In this document: piece after piece, positions 48,329 through 58,847 of the stretch
Position numbering within the stretch: the first letter of the stretch is position 1
How the letters are laid out: each line of letters starts with the position of its first letter
Source: Planococcus citri
Taxonomy: Eukaryota; Arthropoda; Insecta; Hemiptera; Pseudococcidae
Direction: 5' to 3'
Assembly: GCF_950023065.1 (NCBI RefSeq)
Contig: NC_088677.1
Span: 15,208,001-15,272,000 of the forward strand
DNA length: 64,000 nucleotides
The notes under the pieces: model-generated
Database searches by the model: none
Seen by the model: the letters and a program-made list of their open reading frames with translations, nothing else
What the model was told of the DNA's origin: nothing
Position numbers and translations under genes: made by a program

Positions 48329-48429
48329 TTATATAATTTTACAATGTTTTCAACACTTTTTTCTGATTGACATCATTTAAAATGATGTCAATCAGAAAAA
48401 AGTGTTGAAAACATTGTAAAATTATATAA
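48329..48429. repeat. perfect palindrome, 50-bp arms, 1-bp spacer
   Basis: The left arm 48329-48378 (starting TTATATAATTTTAC) is the exact reverse complement of 48380-48429, with a single A between them. The DNA or its transcript would form a perfect hairpin. It may be a very short MITE, a small-RNA precursor or a replication accident. No flanking duplication is obvious. Confidence 0.9.
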
Positions 48430-48680
48430 AATGCAAAAAAATGCATTAAAATCAGTTAAAAGTTATATCATAGCCGATGCTCTAATTACAATAACCGATG
48501 GAATTTCTATGCAATGAGATATAATAAATCGGGACGGAGCGATTTTAATAGCATAGGTAAAGCAATTGATAACATTAACCCTTATAAGCGGCTTTTACTG
48601 TAGGTAGGTATTTCTCATTACTCAAGTAATTGAATTTTTTGAAGCAAGGTATGCATTTCCACCATTTAGATGTGCCTGTT

Positions 48681-49704
48681 CAACAATGACCATTCTAATT
48701 TCGATATGAATGTCAATCCATCCACATCCGTCACTTTTGGATACCACATGTCGATGCAAATTTCAACCCTATTTCGACCCAATTGTCGATGTAATTGTTG
48801 ACCAATGTTGATCAACATTCATGTCAATAATTGGTTCAACATAGTCAAAATTTGCATCGACATGAGGGATCCAAGTGTGATGGATGTGGATGGGATCAAC
48901 ATTTGCATCGACATGTTTGTCGATACCCTGCTACAAAAAAGTTGACAAATTAATTTCAAAAATGAAAATTTTTTCCAAAAATGATCTTCTCAAAGGTGGC
49001 CAATGGCCATTGCTCGTGCTGAAAGCAGCATCGATGCAGAGGCCACCTCTGAGAGGTATAGACAGACGGTGCGTACAAAATAAGAAATTGAACATAAACT
49101 CTTTATATTGAGAAAGTGCAATACTTTATCTGAGAGTACTGAACTACTTAGTACATTTTCATGTCGACAACATGTCGATGTGAAATTTGACATCAATGAA
49201 TAATAGATACTTCCACAATATCAACATTATTTTAAAATTTGAGTTTGAGAAATCTTTGAAAATTTGGTCGAGGTTGGTGTTGACTGTTGATGTATTTGTG
49301 GACCATCATACCATCAACTTTCACATCGACATACCATCGACAACTCCATAGTAAAAAAAATGAACAATTTTGTAAATACCATCAAAAATTTGTTCTTCTC
49401 TTCAAACAAGATTATATGTATTTTAAAATGTTTATAGATCTTTTAAACGCCACACAAAATTTTAATTCTGAAAAATTGGTCGACATAGTTGTGGATATAA
49501 ATTTTGAGCATTGAATTTTACATCAACATGTTGACATTGCATGTTGAGGTATCAGAAATAATGAGAAAATTTCAAAAATGTAATTACAGATGGGAAAATT
49601 CCTTCAAGTAACTAATTGATCACTTTTCTATCATTAAGTACATAGTACATAGGTATGTTGGAAAAAACATGGCTGATGCAAATATTGACGTCGACAGTTG
49701 TTGT
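48681..49704. mobile_element. repeat with CAACAAT ends and GTCGATG words, copy 1
   Basis: Begins CAACAATGACCATTCTAATT and ends CGACAGTTGTTG, so its ends are roughly inverted. It is rich in CATCGACATG/CATGTCGATG. Segments at 48681-48815 and 49420-49690 match copy 2 (50469-50931). An inverted pair around TCCACATCCGTCACTTTTGG (48717-48780) and 48840-48895 adds a hairpin found only here. It has no transposase. Confidence 0.65.
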
Positions 49705-50023
49705 TGTGCGGGTGTATTTGGCATTGGGTGAGTTTGGACTAATTGTATGAATTATTTAAAACCAAAACCAGTTGGATTATATACAAATTATTTTGAAAAT
49801 TTGTTACTTTGAAATATTGGATAACTTACCCCACCATATCATAACTGCAAACAATTACATTGCCATGTGACATTGGTTCAAATAGGCACAAGAGTGATTG
49901 CATGCTTACCTGAAACATACAAAAAATAATTTTGGTAATTAATCTGGTCATAAGTAACATAGATAAAACATTGCTAAAAGATTAACGTAACTTAAAAATA
50001 AGAAATTTGTATTCCACATTCAC
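49705..50023. other. AT-rich DNA, no gene seen
   Basis: Nothing recognisable; it could contain decayed upstream Jockey sequence. Confidence 0.4.
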
Positions 50024-50259
50024 AGATGACACTGATTTAGTAGCTGCACATTCTGATCTGACTATTACTATAGAAAGACTGCAAAGTGACAATGGCATTC
50101 ACATGGACAGAAAGATGGAGTGTGAAAATCAACAATGACAAATCTGAACATGTAATATTTTCTATGCCATTTCCTGTATTCCTAAATGGGCAAATAATAC
50201 CAGAAAAACCAAGCGCGGAGTACCTTGGTATGCAACTGTATAGAAAACTTACATTGAGG

Positions 50260-51309
50260 CAGGGTTGTTGTAATTTGTATTGTGTAAAGACTTGATAATA
50301 AAACTGCAGGCGGCTCTTCAGCGGCTATCTCATCAAGAGAATTGCAAAACAAAATTTTGCAGTTCCTAAATTTATAAGATTTAGCCAAATAAGTAAATGT
50401 GAAATTCTTCAGTTGGATTCTTCAATTTTTCCCCTAATTAGTAAGTATAGGTCTAGAACTGACCCATACAACAATGACCAATTGACCATGCTAATTTCGA
50501 TGTGAATATCGACCCATCCACATCCGTCACTTTTGGATGCCACATGTCGATGTGAATTTCGACCCTGTGCAGAGCTAATTGTCGATGTAATTGTCGACTC
50601 ATCAATGCCTTACAAAATTTGTTTTCCTGATTTAACAAGATCATATTTTTGAATGTTTACTAAACTTTTAAACACTGAAACAGAAATTTTAATTCTGAAA
50701 AATTGGTTGACATAGTTGTAGATGTAAATTTTGAGCATCAAATTTTACATCCAGGTACATGTTGAGATGGCATGTCAAGGTATCAGAAATAATGAGAAAA
50801 TTTCAAAAATTTCCATTTACCTGGCTTTTGTACGGACAGAAGATTCCTACTAAATAATTAATTGATCACTTTTCCATCATTATGTTGGAAAAAAATGTAG
50901 TCAATGTAAATGTCAACATCGACAATTGTTGTGTGGGGAGTAATATGAGATTTCTTTTGTTGCTTTGCTCAATATTTGTCTGTTTTCAAAGTTTGAAAAA
51001 AATGGGAACTGCAAATGAGAACCAAGAGAAGAACTGCAGTTCCTATGCAAAAGGAACTGCAAACAAGCAATTCTATTAAGTATAAAAATCATAGAATCCC
51101 TATTGACAAGAAATACATGTTTTAGTCTCACTTTTCAGCTATTATGCCCATGTTTTTTTCAAATCTGCTCCCGTTTTTCAAATTGGCTGTTACGCTGTTC
51201 AACCTGAAACCTGTTCAGTTTTACATGTGTAACCGCGTTTTTCTTGTCAATAGGGATCGCAATTTTGAGAACCACGATTCTTTTAGCCTGAGAATTGGCA
51301 ACATCTCTG
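50260..51309. mobile_element. non-autonomous hAT-type element inside the LINE
   Basis: The Jockey frame is interrupted exactly here. Flanks are CATTGAGG (50252-50259) and CATTGAGA (51310-51317), an 8-bp duplication with one change. The ends are CAGGGTTGTTG and the inverse of CAGAGATGTTG, the CA...TG type usual for hAT elements. It contains a nested repeat (50469-50931) and no transposase frame. Confidence 0.8.
50469..50931. mobile_element. repeat with CAACAAT ends, copy 2 (shorter)
   Basis: Starts CAACAATGACCA and ends GACAATTGTTG. It shares TCCACATCCGTCACTTTTGG and AATTCTGAAAAATTGG blocks with copy 1, but lacks the roughly 550 bp present in the middle of copy 1. It lies inside the hAT-type element, which lies inside the LINE. 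Confidence 0.6.
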
Positions 51310-51757
51310 CATTGAGAACCCATATTGAAAAGAAATGAGATGAAGTCAACCTAAAGCTGTATATGTAGGTATTACATAATGGCAACTGAGTAAGAAAACA
51401 TCACAAGAATATCTAAGCTATTGATTTATAAAACAATTATTAAACTAATTTGGACCTACAGAGCACCCTTCTGGGAAACAACTAAAAAAAGTAACATTGA
51501 AAAAATATAGTGATGCCAAAATAAATGGCTGTGTAAAGTTACCTCTGCAGTCTGCACCCTGGTACGTTCACAATGACCAAATCCATTGGGACCTCAAGAC
51601 ACCTAGCATGATAGAAGAAACTTATAAATTTACAATTTGATACTACCAAACACCAAAGCAAGACAGTTAGTGGATGCACTGCCAATTTTATGATTAAAAC
51701 AATGTAAAACACATGACCTAATACAGTAAGCGGCTTGTCAGACTGGACCCAAAAATG

Positions 51758-51853
51758 CACACAAGACCGAGTGGACTAGACCGGACCTTAGACCTCTAAA
51801 ACAAATTTATGAAAATATTAACCGAACGGTTGACCCTTTTCAGAAAAAATAAC

Positions 51854-51891
<38 letters not shown>

Positions 51892-52261
51892 CAAGACTGA
51901 AGACCTTTCTAAAAAATCAGACCAATGACCACGGGTTGGATCTCAGTTATGTCCAATTTTTCAAATTTATAATGCCATTTCAGATGCCTATTTCGAATAA
52001 ATTTCCATTGTGATTGAATTAATCCCATTTTTCAACTTGTCTAATGTGTTAGGAAGCTTTTTTCTTTCTGAAAAATGAAGACCATTCTTTGGACCTGGGC
52101 TGACCCAGGACCACAATGAAAATTTCTGGTCAGGACCGGACCGGACCGACCTACGAAGAAAAATAATGCAGAACCGAATGACCGGACCGGACCGTTTGAA
52201 AGCTTCAAACTAGGACCTTAATTTTGGAGCAACCTCAAAACCTGAGTGGTCCTACAAGACT
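51758..52261. repeat. GGACCGGACC-word region with (CAGA)n
   Basis: Contains repeated GGACCGGACC/GACCGGACC words (51790, 52130-52190) and a (CAGA)n run of about ten units at 51853-51892. The words resemble in style the CCCGTA-filled MITE at 63256, but I could not define inverted ends or a target duplication. Confidence 0.5.
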
Positions 52262-52269
52262 GACAGTAA

Positions 52270-53168
52270 CAAGGGCGTATTCAGGGGAGGTGATTTGGGG
52301 TACAATCACCCCCCAGGACCAAAAAATCCTTAGGTTAATATAATTTCCTACGATATCTAGCATTGAATCACAGGAAAAAAATCATGTTGTTTTACGTTTC
52401 TAGGGAGATAATTTGCTACAAACTTCAAAATTCATTGAAAATCACATTACCTCCCTAGGTAGTTGCATAATCTATGTACTAATTATTTTTGTTTCTTGAA
52501 TTATGAATTTCCAATGCTTTTGTTGGCTTTCCTTTTTTGAAATTGAAATTTCTGGAAGCATATTTTTCGTTATTATAAGGGAGAAAAAGTGCTCCTTTTG
52601 CTCAAGCTTACTGAATACTGATCATTATTGGAATTGAATAGGTACTGGGATTTTTCTCCCTCATAATGAAAAATATGTTATCCAACTCAGGAGTAAAAAT
52701 GATTTTCGACAATTTTGAATTATTTTCCTCGCGACGCTTGGGCAATAAACCTCGAAAATCATCAAAAATCATTATCGCTCCCTAGTTGAACAAACTACTT
52801 ACTAATTCAAGTCTGAGGACGTGAGGAGTGTCAAGTTAAATCCAGAAAAATCAATTTTACAATCAGAAACGTAGTATTTTTTACTCTTTGGATTGACAAA
52901 TTTCCAAAATTTTGCCCTCGCTTCGCTCGTGCTCATCTGAATTTCATTATACTTAATTAAGTATAGTATAAATAATTTACTGGATAAATTTCAAAAACCT
53001 CACTCTGATCAACACGTTTTTCAAGCTGAAATTCAGCATGAAAATGTCTGAAATGTGCCTACTATTGAAATTTTTATACATATGAGCCCCTTGGGAATTT
53101 TGTGATTTTTGTCCCCTACTTATGAGTCATTCATCACCCCCCAGGAGGAAATCCTGGATACGGGCTTG
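52270..53168. mobile_element. non-autonomous hAT-type element
   Basis: 899 bp flanked by an exact 8-bp duplication, GACAGTAA (52262-52269 and 53169-53176). The ends are CAAGGGCGTATTCAGG and the inverse of CAAGCCCGTATCCAGG, 14 of 16 alike, and both subterminal regions carry ATCACCCCCCAGGA. No transposase frame is present. The 8-bp duplication and CA...TG ends fit the hAT superfamily. Confidence 0.82.
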
Positions 53169-53176
53169 GACAGTAA

Positions 53177-56100
53177 GTCCCACTTGTTAGAATTGTGGAT
53201 AATAGAATAATTCCGTTAATGGAATGAAATGTGCTGGGACAGAACGTTTGTACATATTATCTTCTTACATGCAACTTTTCTCGTTTACTAGAATAAAAAA
53301 GCGCATTTCATTTGGTTAATACATAGAATTGAGTAATCTTCAAAAGTTGGAGAAAATCACGAATTTAAGCAAAATTTAACAAAAATTGAATGAAAAAGTG
53401 TTGAAAACATGTTGAAATGGCATAAAAACGCAAAATGAAGATTAAGTAAAAAACATCTGATGATATTCTGATTTTTAAAAATTCTTACTAAGTATAAGTT
53501 CTAAGATCTGAATTTCCTTTTAAAATTAATTTGATCTTTTGTTTTTAAAATTTAAAAAAACTCAGATCGGTTTTTTCATTAGCCGCCTCAGGGTACAAGT
53601 ACAAATGAAAAGCCCCATCTCTGAACGAATCATTATAAGAAATAGGTGGGTAGATAGAGGTACATATTTGAAATTTTCTATCGACGATGAATAAACGAGG
53701 AATATTCAAGCTAGGTACCTACCTACGGTACTGCTTCGAATTAATTTAAAAATCTGCTACCCACCAAAAAAAATAAAATGCTACCAAAGTAAAGCGCATG
53801 TTTTTCTTTTGATGAAATTTCCAACAGTGATGTTGAACCCAAGTATTTATTCGGGAACGTAGACACAGAGAAAAAAAGTCTACCTACCTATACCTACAAA
53901 AATCTCGTCTTTAACTCGTTCTCAGCCTAACGCACGAAGATTTGAACGGCACTGAATATGCCTTCGAGGTAAAACTAAACAACGCACCATAGTCTAATCT
54001 CGTTTGAGTACAAGAATTCTTTCGGTTTTACTCGTATTTCTTCTTCTTTTTTTGTAAGAAAAAAAATTAATTTAAAATATTTTTTACGCGACTAGGTAAA
54101 AGTTTTCTCCCAACAAATACATATATGAAAAGAAAATGTCCTTTATTTTGTTTAAATTGTTTCGATTTATTTTCGCAAAAGTTTTCTTATTACTTTTGGA
54201 AATTATTATCAAAATAACTTAAGGTTTTAATTTTTTCGCTAACGAATTTATTTAAGTGTATTTTTTCTCGACTTTGGCTAGATAGAGAGAGAGAGAGAGA
54301 GAGTAAGAAAGAAAAAAAAACAAACAAAATGTCGAGTTTAATTTTAATTCTTACGTGAACGAGATTGAAATTACGTACCCAAAAGGCTAGTAAAATTCCA
54401 TATAATTTCTCTTTTCCTTCACTTTGCTATTTTATTTGGAGAATCGCGACTCGCTAGTCGACTTTTACAGTCGGGAGTTGCCGAAGGCGTACGATTTTTG
54501 AAAATTAGTTCAAGTCCGGGTTGGTTAGATCACGAAATGGGTTTTTATACTAAAAATATAGTGACTTTGTCGTAAGAAGATATGAAAAATGTCAATGTGG
54601 GTCGAAGATCGCGTTACTGGGGTAATTTGTTCAAAATTGTGAGCTTAAAAAAATGAGTCGAAATTTGAAACTGTTCGAGAAACAAGATTTTGACGTATAC
54701 GTTGAAAAGCGAGTTTGTAAAACAATACAAGATTTTTAGGGAAAATATTACTGAAGGGTTTATTGAATAAGGAAAATGAGTCGCGATTTCTTTGTATTAA
54801 TTTCACTCGAAATATTTGACTTGTTTTGAAAGGCAGTCTGAGGCAACAGTTTGATACAAAAGTGACAAAATTATCCTCTGGATGGTTTAAAATACCTCGA
54901 TAAATAACCAAATAAGATGAACAGACTGTACTCGCCGCACGAGATCCAAAATAGGTACACTCGTAGATATACATTTTTTATAAAACGCTGGCTAAAGTTA
55001 ACGAGTTTGGTCGATGATGGTGAAATTGAGGACGGTGCGGGGCCTTTTCTCGCATCTCTCAATGATAAATTCGCCATTGTGAAACGCCGAAGAATAGTGC
55101 TAGTTTAAATCAGCGGTGTGTTTCGTTACAGCTATCCTAAGTGTTTTCTTTTTTACATCCGGCTTTAACTCCGAAGACATTTACGATTATAAATTACCCA
55201 CGTAGGTATAGTATAAGGATAAAGTTAGATACATGACACATGTCAGACGTTATACTGCAAAATGGAACGATAGCCGATCTCTATATTAATTTCACGACTT
55301 CGTTTCACTCCTCATCATCGTCGTTCGACACCGGAAAGTCACCAAAAATGAAAACCATATACCTATCTAGCCTAAAGCGATTCGAATTTAAAGATTGAAA
55401 AAAAAAACCAACGATTGAAATAAATCTCCTATACTTGGATTATTTACTCAACTGCTTTCACAATCACGAATCGAGAACCTATCACGAGGGTATATTCCTT
55501 TTAATAAATATTATTATTTACACGAGGAACGCGAAAACGCCTGGAAAATGGATTATTATTTTTTCAATCGTGTCCACTGTGTCTGGGCAGTTTTTTTTTT
55601 CTTTCTAAAAGAAGATATAGTTCGATTTATATCGAAACGAATTTATTTTTAGAATACGGATCCGGACAGTTTTTTGTATCGGGATGGTTTTAATTTGATC
55701 CGATTGCCGTTTATGGATTAACTAAGTCGAAAATGCTTTGATGATCGTTGGCTCGAAGCTAGAGAATTATATCATTTTTGTAAATAAAGAGATAGGTACC
55801 TATATGGTATGGGATTGATAGGCCATTTTTTGTATACTTTGAATGCGTGGTGTAGGTGTTTTGGGAAGTGAATTGTTCGAGAACGACAGAATATTCGAAA
55901 ACAGGATCGGGAATGGAGAATTTTTTCATCATTAGTTATTTTCTCAGTATGATGGAACCGTATTATATCTGAAGAAAGGAAAAAGTGACTGAGAGTGAAG
56001 AAAGACATTCAAGTTTTTTCAAAAAAATCCGACTTTTACAAGAGAACTTTTTGCTGACTCGAGTCTTTTATTTCATAATAAGAAAATTTTTTGGCAGAAA

Positions 56101-56944
56101 AATTAGAAAGAAAGAATTTTGCACTTTCACAGTTTCATGAAAAATACCTACTTCACGAGTCAAAGAAAAAGGATATTGTGGAAATGAGTTACTCATCTAG
56201 TTTGTTATATTAATCTGTTTTCTCTTTCAAAAAATGATGTAAAATAAGTTGCCTAATCAGATTGCCGTAAATATCAGACAAGTCTCTCCCCTCCTCCTTC
56301 CTCCCTCCTTTCCTTTTACGTCTTCTTACATTTCAAAATAATTTTCAAGACTTCGAACCCATTACACATCAACTTGAACCAAAATTCAGGATTAAATTTC
56401 ACCCTTGCCATCTATTGGTTCATGGAAGAGGTTAGAACTTGTAATTTTCATGCATTTTTGCATTTTCTCGCGGTCATTTCGAGAGAATTGCAAACTGGTC
56501 TAGAGGTTAAATTTGCAAAAAGTCGAAAACTGATAATGAAAATCAAAAACTGGGCATATAAAGTTGAAAATTTTGAACATGTAATCAAAAGTTCATAATA
56601 AAATTATAGAAACAGTAAAACAACTCATAAAATGAAACTAATATTGAAAACTGAAAAATATAAACTTGAAACTTCTGACCATCTGATCAAAAATTTAGAA
56701 AAAAGCTGAACTGAAACATCCTCCCCGCCCCAAACAAATCAAAACTGGAAAAGAAATAAAAAAATTCTAAAAATAAGATTGACAACTCTGAATCAAAAAC
56801 AAAATTGAAAACTGAAAAAGAAATAGAACTTGACTGAATAAAAAATGAAATTGAAAACTGAAAAATAAACTTGAAGCTTTGGAACATCTGATCAAAAGTT
56901 TACTTGGAATAAAGCAGAAATCTCTGAAAATAAAATCTAAAAAC
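53177..56944. other. unique DNA, no gene seen
   Basis: AT-rich, with CpG-containing parts and several GGTACCTAC words. The longest frames (109 codons minus at 54645; 78 minus at 55772) resemble no known protein. A (GA)n run sits at 54284-54303. Confidence 0.45.
54284..54303. repeat. (GA)n microsatellite
   Basis: About ten AG/GA units in uninterrupted tandem. Confidence 0.85.
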
Positions 56945-57505
56945 CTTCAACCTTCAAAACTTTCAACTTTCAAAACACAACCCCAAAAAGTTGAAAAGTA
57001 AAAGTCTAAGGTTGAATTTTTGAAGGTTGAAAGTTTTGATGGTTGAAGGTGTTGAAGGTTAAAATCAACCTACAAAATTCAACCTTAGAAATTTTCAACC
57101 TTAGAAATTTTCAACCTTAGAAATTTTCAACCTTAGAAATTTTCAACCTACAAAATTTTCAACCGTCAAAACTTTCAACCTTCAAAAAATGCAACCTTCA
57201 AAAGGTTCAACCTTCAACTGTTGACGGTTGAAATTTTTGAAGGTTGAAAGTTTTGAAGGTTGAAAGTTTTGAAGGTTGAAATTTTTGAAGGTTGAAATTT
57301 TTGAAGGTTGACTGTATTGAAGGTTGACTGTGTTGAAGGTTGAAAGTGCCTAAGGTTGAATTTTGTAGGTTGATTACACATTCAACCTTCAAAACATTCA
57401 ACCTTCATAAATTTTCCCCTTCAAAAATTTCAACTTTCAACAGTTGAAGGTTGAAAGTTTTGAAGGTTGAAATTTTTGAAGGTTGAAAGTGTTGGAAGTT
57501 GAATT
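56945..57505. repeat. AACCTTCAAAA repeats in alternating orientations
   Basis: Units of roughly 17-20 bp such as AACCTTCAAAACTTTC and AACCTTAGAAATTTTC run forward at 56945-57000, 57060-57210 and 57380-57440. The inverse (GAAGGTTGAAAGTTTTGAAGG) runs at 57010-57060, 57220-57360 and 57440-57500. The blocks are mutually inverted and could fold into several hairpins. Confidence 0.85.
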
Positions 57506-57689
57506 TACCCCTTGAAAAGTTTTTTCCTTATCCCATAATGAAAGTAGTAGAATCTTTGGAAGTATTAAAACGCATTAAAAACTCGAAACGAATCCATTTT
57601 TCACCTTTTAATTAATAAAAAGCGACATAATTCGCTAATTACATTTTAATCGCCGTAATTTTTATCATATACTAACACTAACAACGAAT
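57506..57689. other. AT-rich DNA, possibly LTR sequence
   Basis: No gene. It may contain the outer part of a BEL/Pao 3' LTR whose outer edge I cannot place. Confidence 0.3.
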
Positions 57690-57824
57690 AATACACGTAA
57701 ACGTGCCGCTAAGAGCCGCGGCAACGATCAGTAGCCAACACATTGAATGGCAAAAACGAGTAGGTCGAACAGGTAGGTCCGAACATCAACTTTTTATTTT
57801 TTTTTATCGAATCGAATCTCAACA
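57690..57824 (-). mobile_element. start of a BEL/Pao 3' LTR (outer end unknown)
   Basis: On the minus strand a purine-rich GGCGGCAGGA is followed by TGTTGAGATTCG, the usual polypurine tract and TG-starting LTR of BEL elements. The integrase stop codon lies within these bases. No second LTR exists in the window to confirm its length. Confidence 0.4.
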
Positions 57825-58847
57825 TCCTGCCGCCGTCGGGTCCATGGAGGCTGGGCCCAAAAGAGCCGGATGATCGTCCAAGTCCGCTTGGTTGACAAGT
57901 AGGACCAATTTCGAAACTGGTCGTCTAAGTATTGAACTGTTGCGAGTACGAAGGTCAACGACCCAGGTGCGACCATCAGCACCAGGAAAAATCTGAATTA
58001 TCTGGCCAAGGGGCCACGATAACGGAGCGGAAGTTTCATCGGCAATCAACATGATGTCGCCGATCTGGAATGGCCTGGTGGAGACATTAGTCCACTTGTT
58101 ACGTCGCTGGAGTACTCGTAGATATTCCTTGCTCCATTTTGGCCAGAACGAATTTCTTAGTTGCTGGAGGAGATGCCAGCTCTGGGTAAAATTCAGTCGA
58201 GTAGGTTCGGTGTATTCGCCAGGAGCGGAAAGGAGCGAGCGCCCAATCAGGAAATGCGCTGGTGAAAGTGCTTTGATTCCATCCCCAGACGGAGCTAAGG
58301 GCGCAATCGGTCTAGAATTTAAAATTGACTCGATCTGCGCCAACAGGGTAGTAAGTTCTTCGAACGTCAGCAGCTGCGTCCCAACGACGCGCTTGAAGTG
58401 GTACTTTGCCGACTTGACAGTTGCTTCGTATAATCCACCCATGTGCGGTGCTGAAGGGGGGTTGAAAACCCAGCGGAAACCGTTGTCAGTGCTGAAATTC
58501 TGTACAGCATCATCCTTGGCGAGTCTAGCGATCCATTTCTGGAATTCGGCATCCGCACTGACAAAGTTTGTGCCATTATCAGATGTAATGGATCGTGGAA
58601 AACCGGGTCTGGCGGCAAATCGTCGTAAGGTAGTGATGAAGGCGTCTGTGGTCAACTCTGACATAACTTCGAGATGGACGGCCTTCGTTGTCATACACAC
58701 AAAGATAGCGAAGTACGATTTAACGGTGAGTGCAGGGCCACGAGCAGTGTGCGCCTTGCCTCGAGTCGAGATAGGTCCGGCATAATCGATACCGACTTCA
58801 TGGAAAGGTAAGGATACGTTGACACGCACCGCTGGTAGGTCTACTTT
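57819..58847 (-). pseudogene. BEL/Pao integrase, 5'-truncated polyprotein
   Basis: An open frame of 336 codons from the first usable start (58829); the homology extends upstream to about 58847 (KVDLPAVRVNVSLPF). It shows an integrase core with D15 (GIDYAGP), D84 (TSDNGTNF) and E135 (GGLYEATVKSAK), 50 residues between the last two. After it come ILNSRPIAPL, LSPAHFLIGR and a C-terminal domain with FWPKWSKEYLRVLQRRNKW, GDIMLIAD and WPLGQI typical of BEL/Pao. Gag, protease, RT, RNase H and the integrase zinc finger are absent; upstream is unrelated AT-rich DNA. The catalytic triad is kept, so truncation rather than decay disabled it. Confidence 0.9.

Larger units (their letters stand above)
50024..51757 (+). 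pseudogene. Jockey-clade LINE reverse transcriptase remnant, split and frameshifted
   Basis: Translation in shifting frames gives the end of a Jockey RT: TFTDDTDLVAAHSDL (catalytic FADD box changed to FTDD), then after a frameshift FTWTERWSVKINNDKS, PVFLNGQIIP, AEYLGMQL and RKLTLR (to 50259). It resumes past an insertion at 51318 with THIEKK, stop, DEVNLKLY, then KLLIYKTIIKLIWTYRAPFW, SNIEKI and APWYVHNDQIHWDLKTPSM. Stops and frameshifts make it dead. The 1050-bp insertion (50260-51309) is a hAT-type element. The 5' part of the LINE is missing. Confidence 0.85.

Noticed and set aside
51758..52261. hAT MITE with CAG ends
   Set aside because: Candidate ends CAGACTGG and the inverse of CAGTCTTG align poorly and no 8-bp duplication flanks them.
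58051..58785. 244-codon plus-strand frame
   Set aside because: It is antisense to the BEL/Pao integrase, which has clear motifs on the minus strand.
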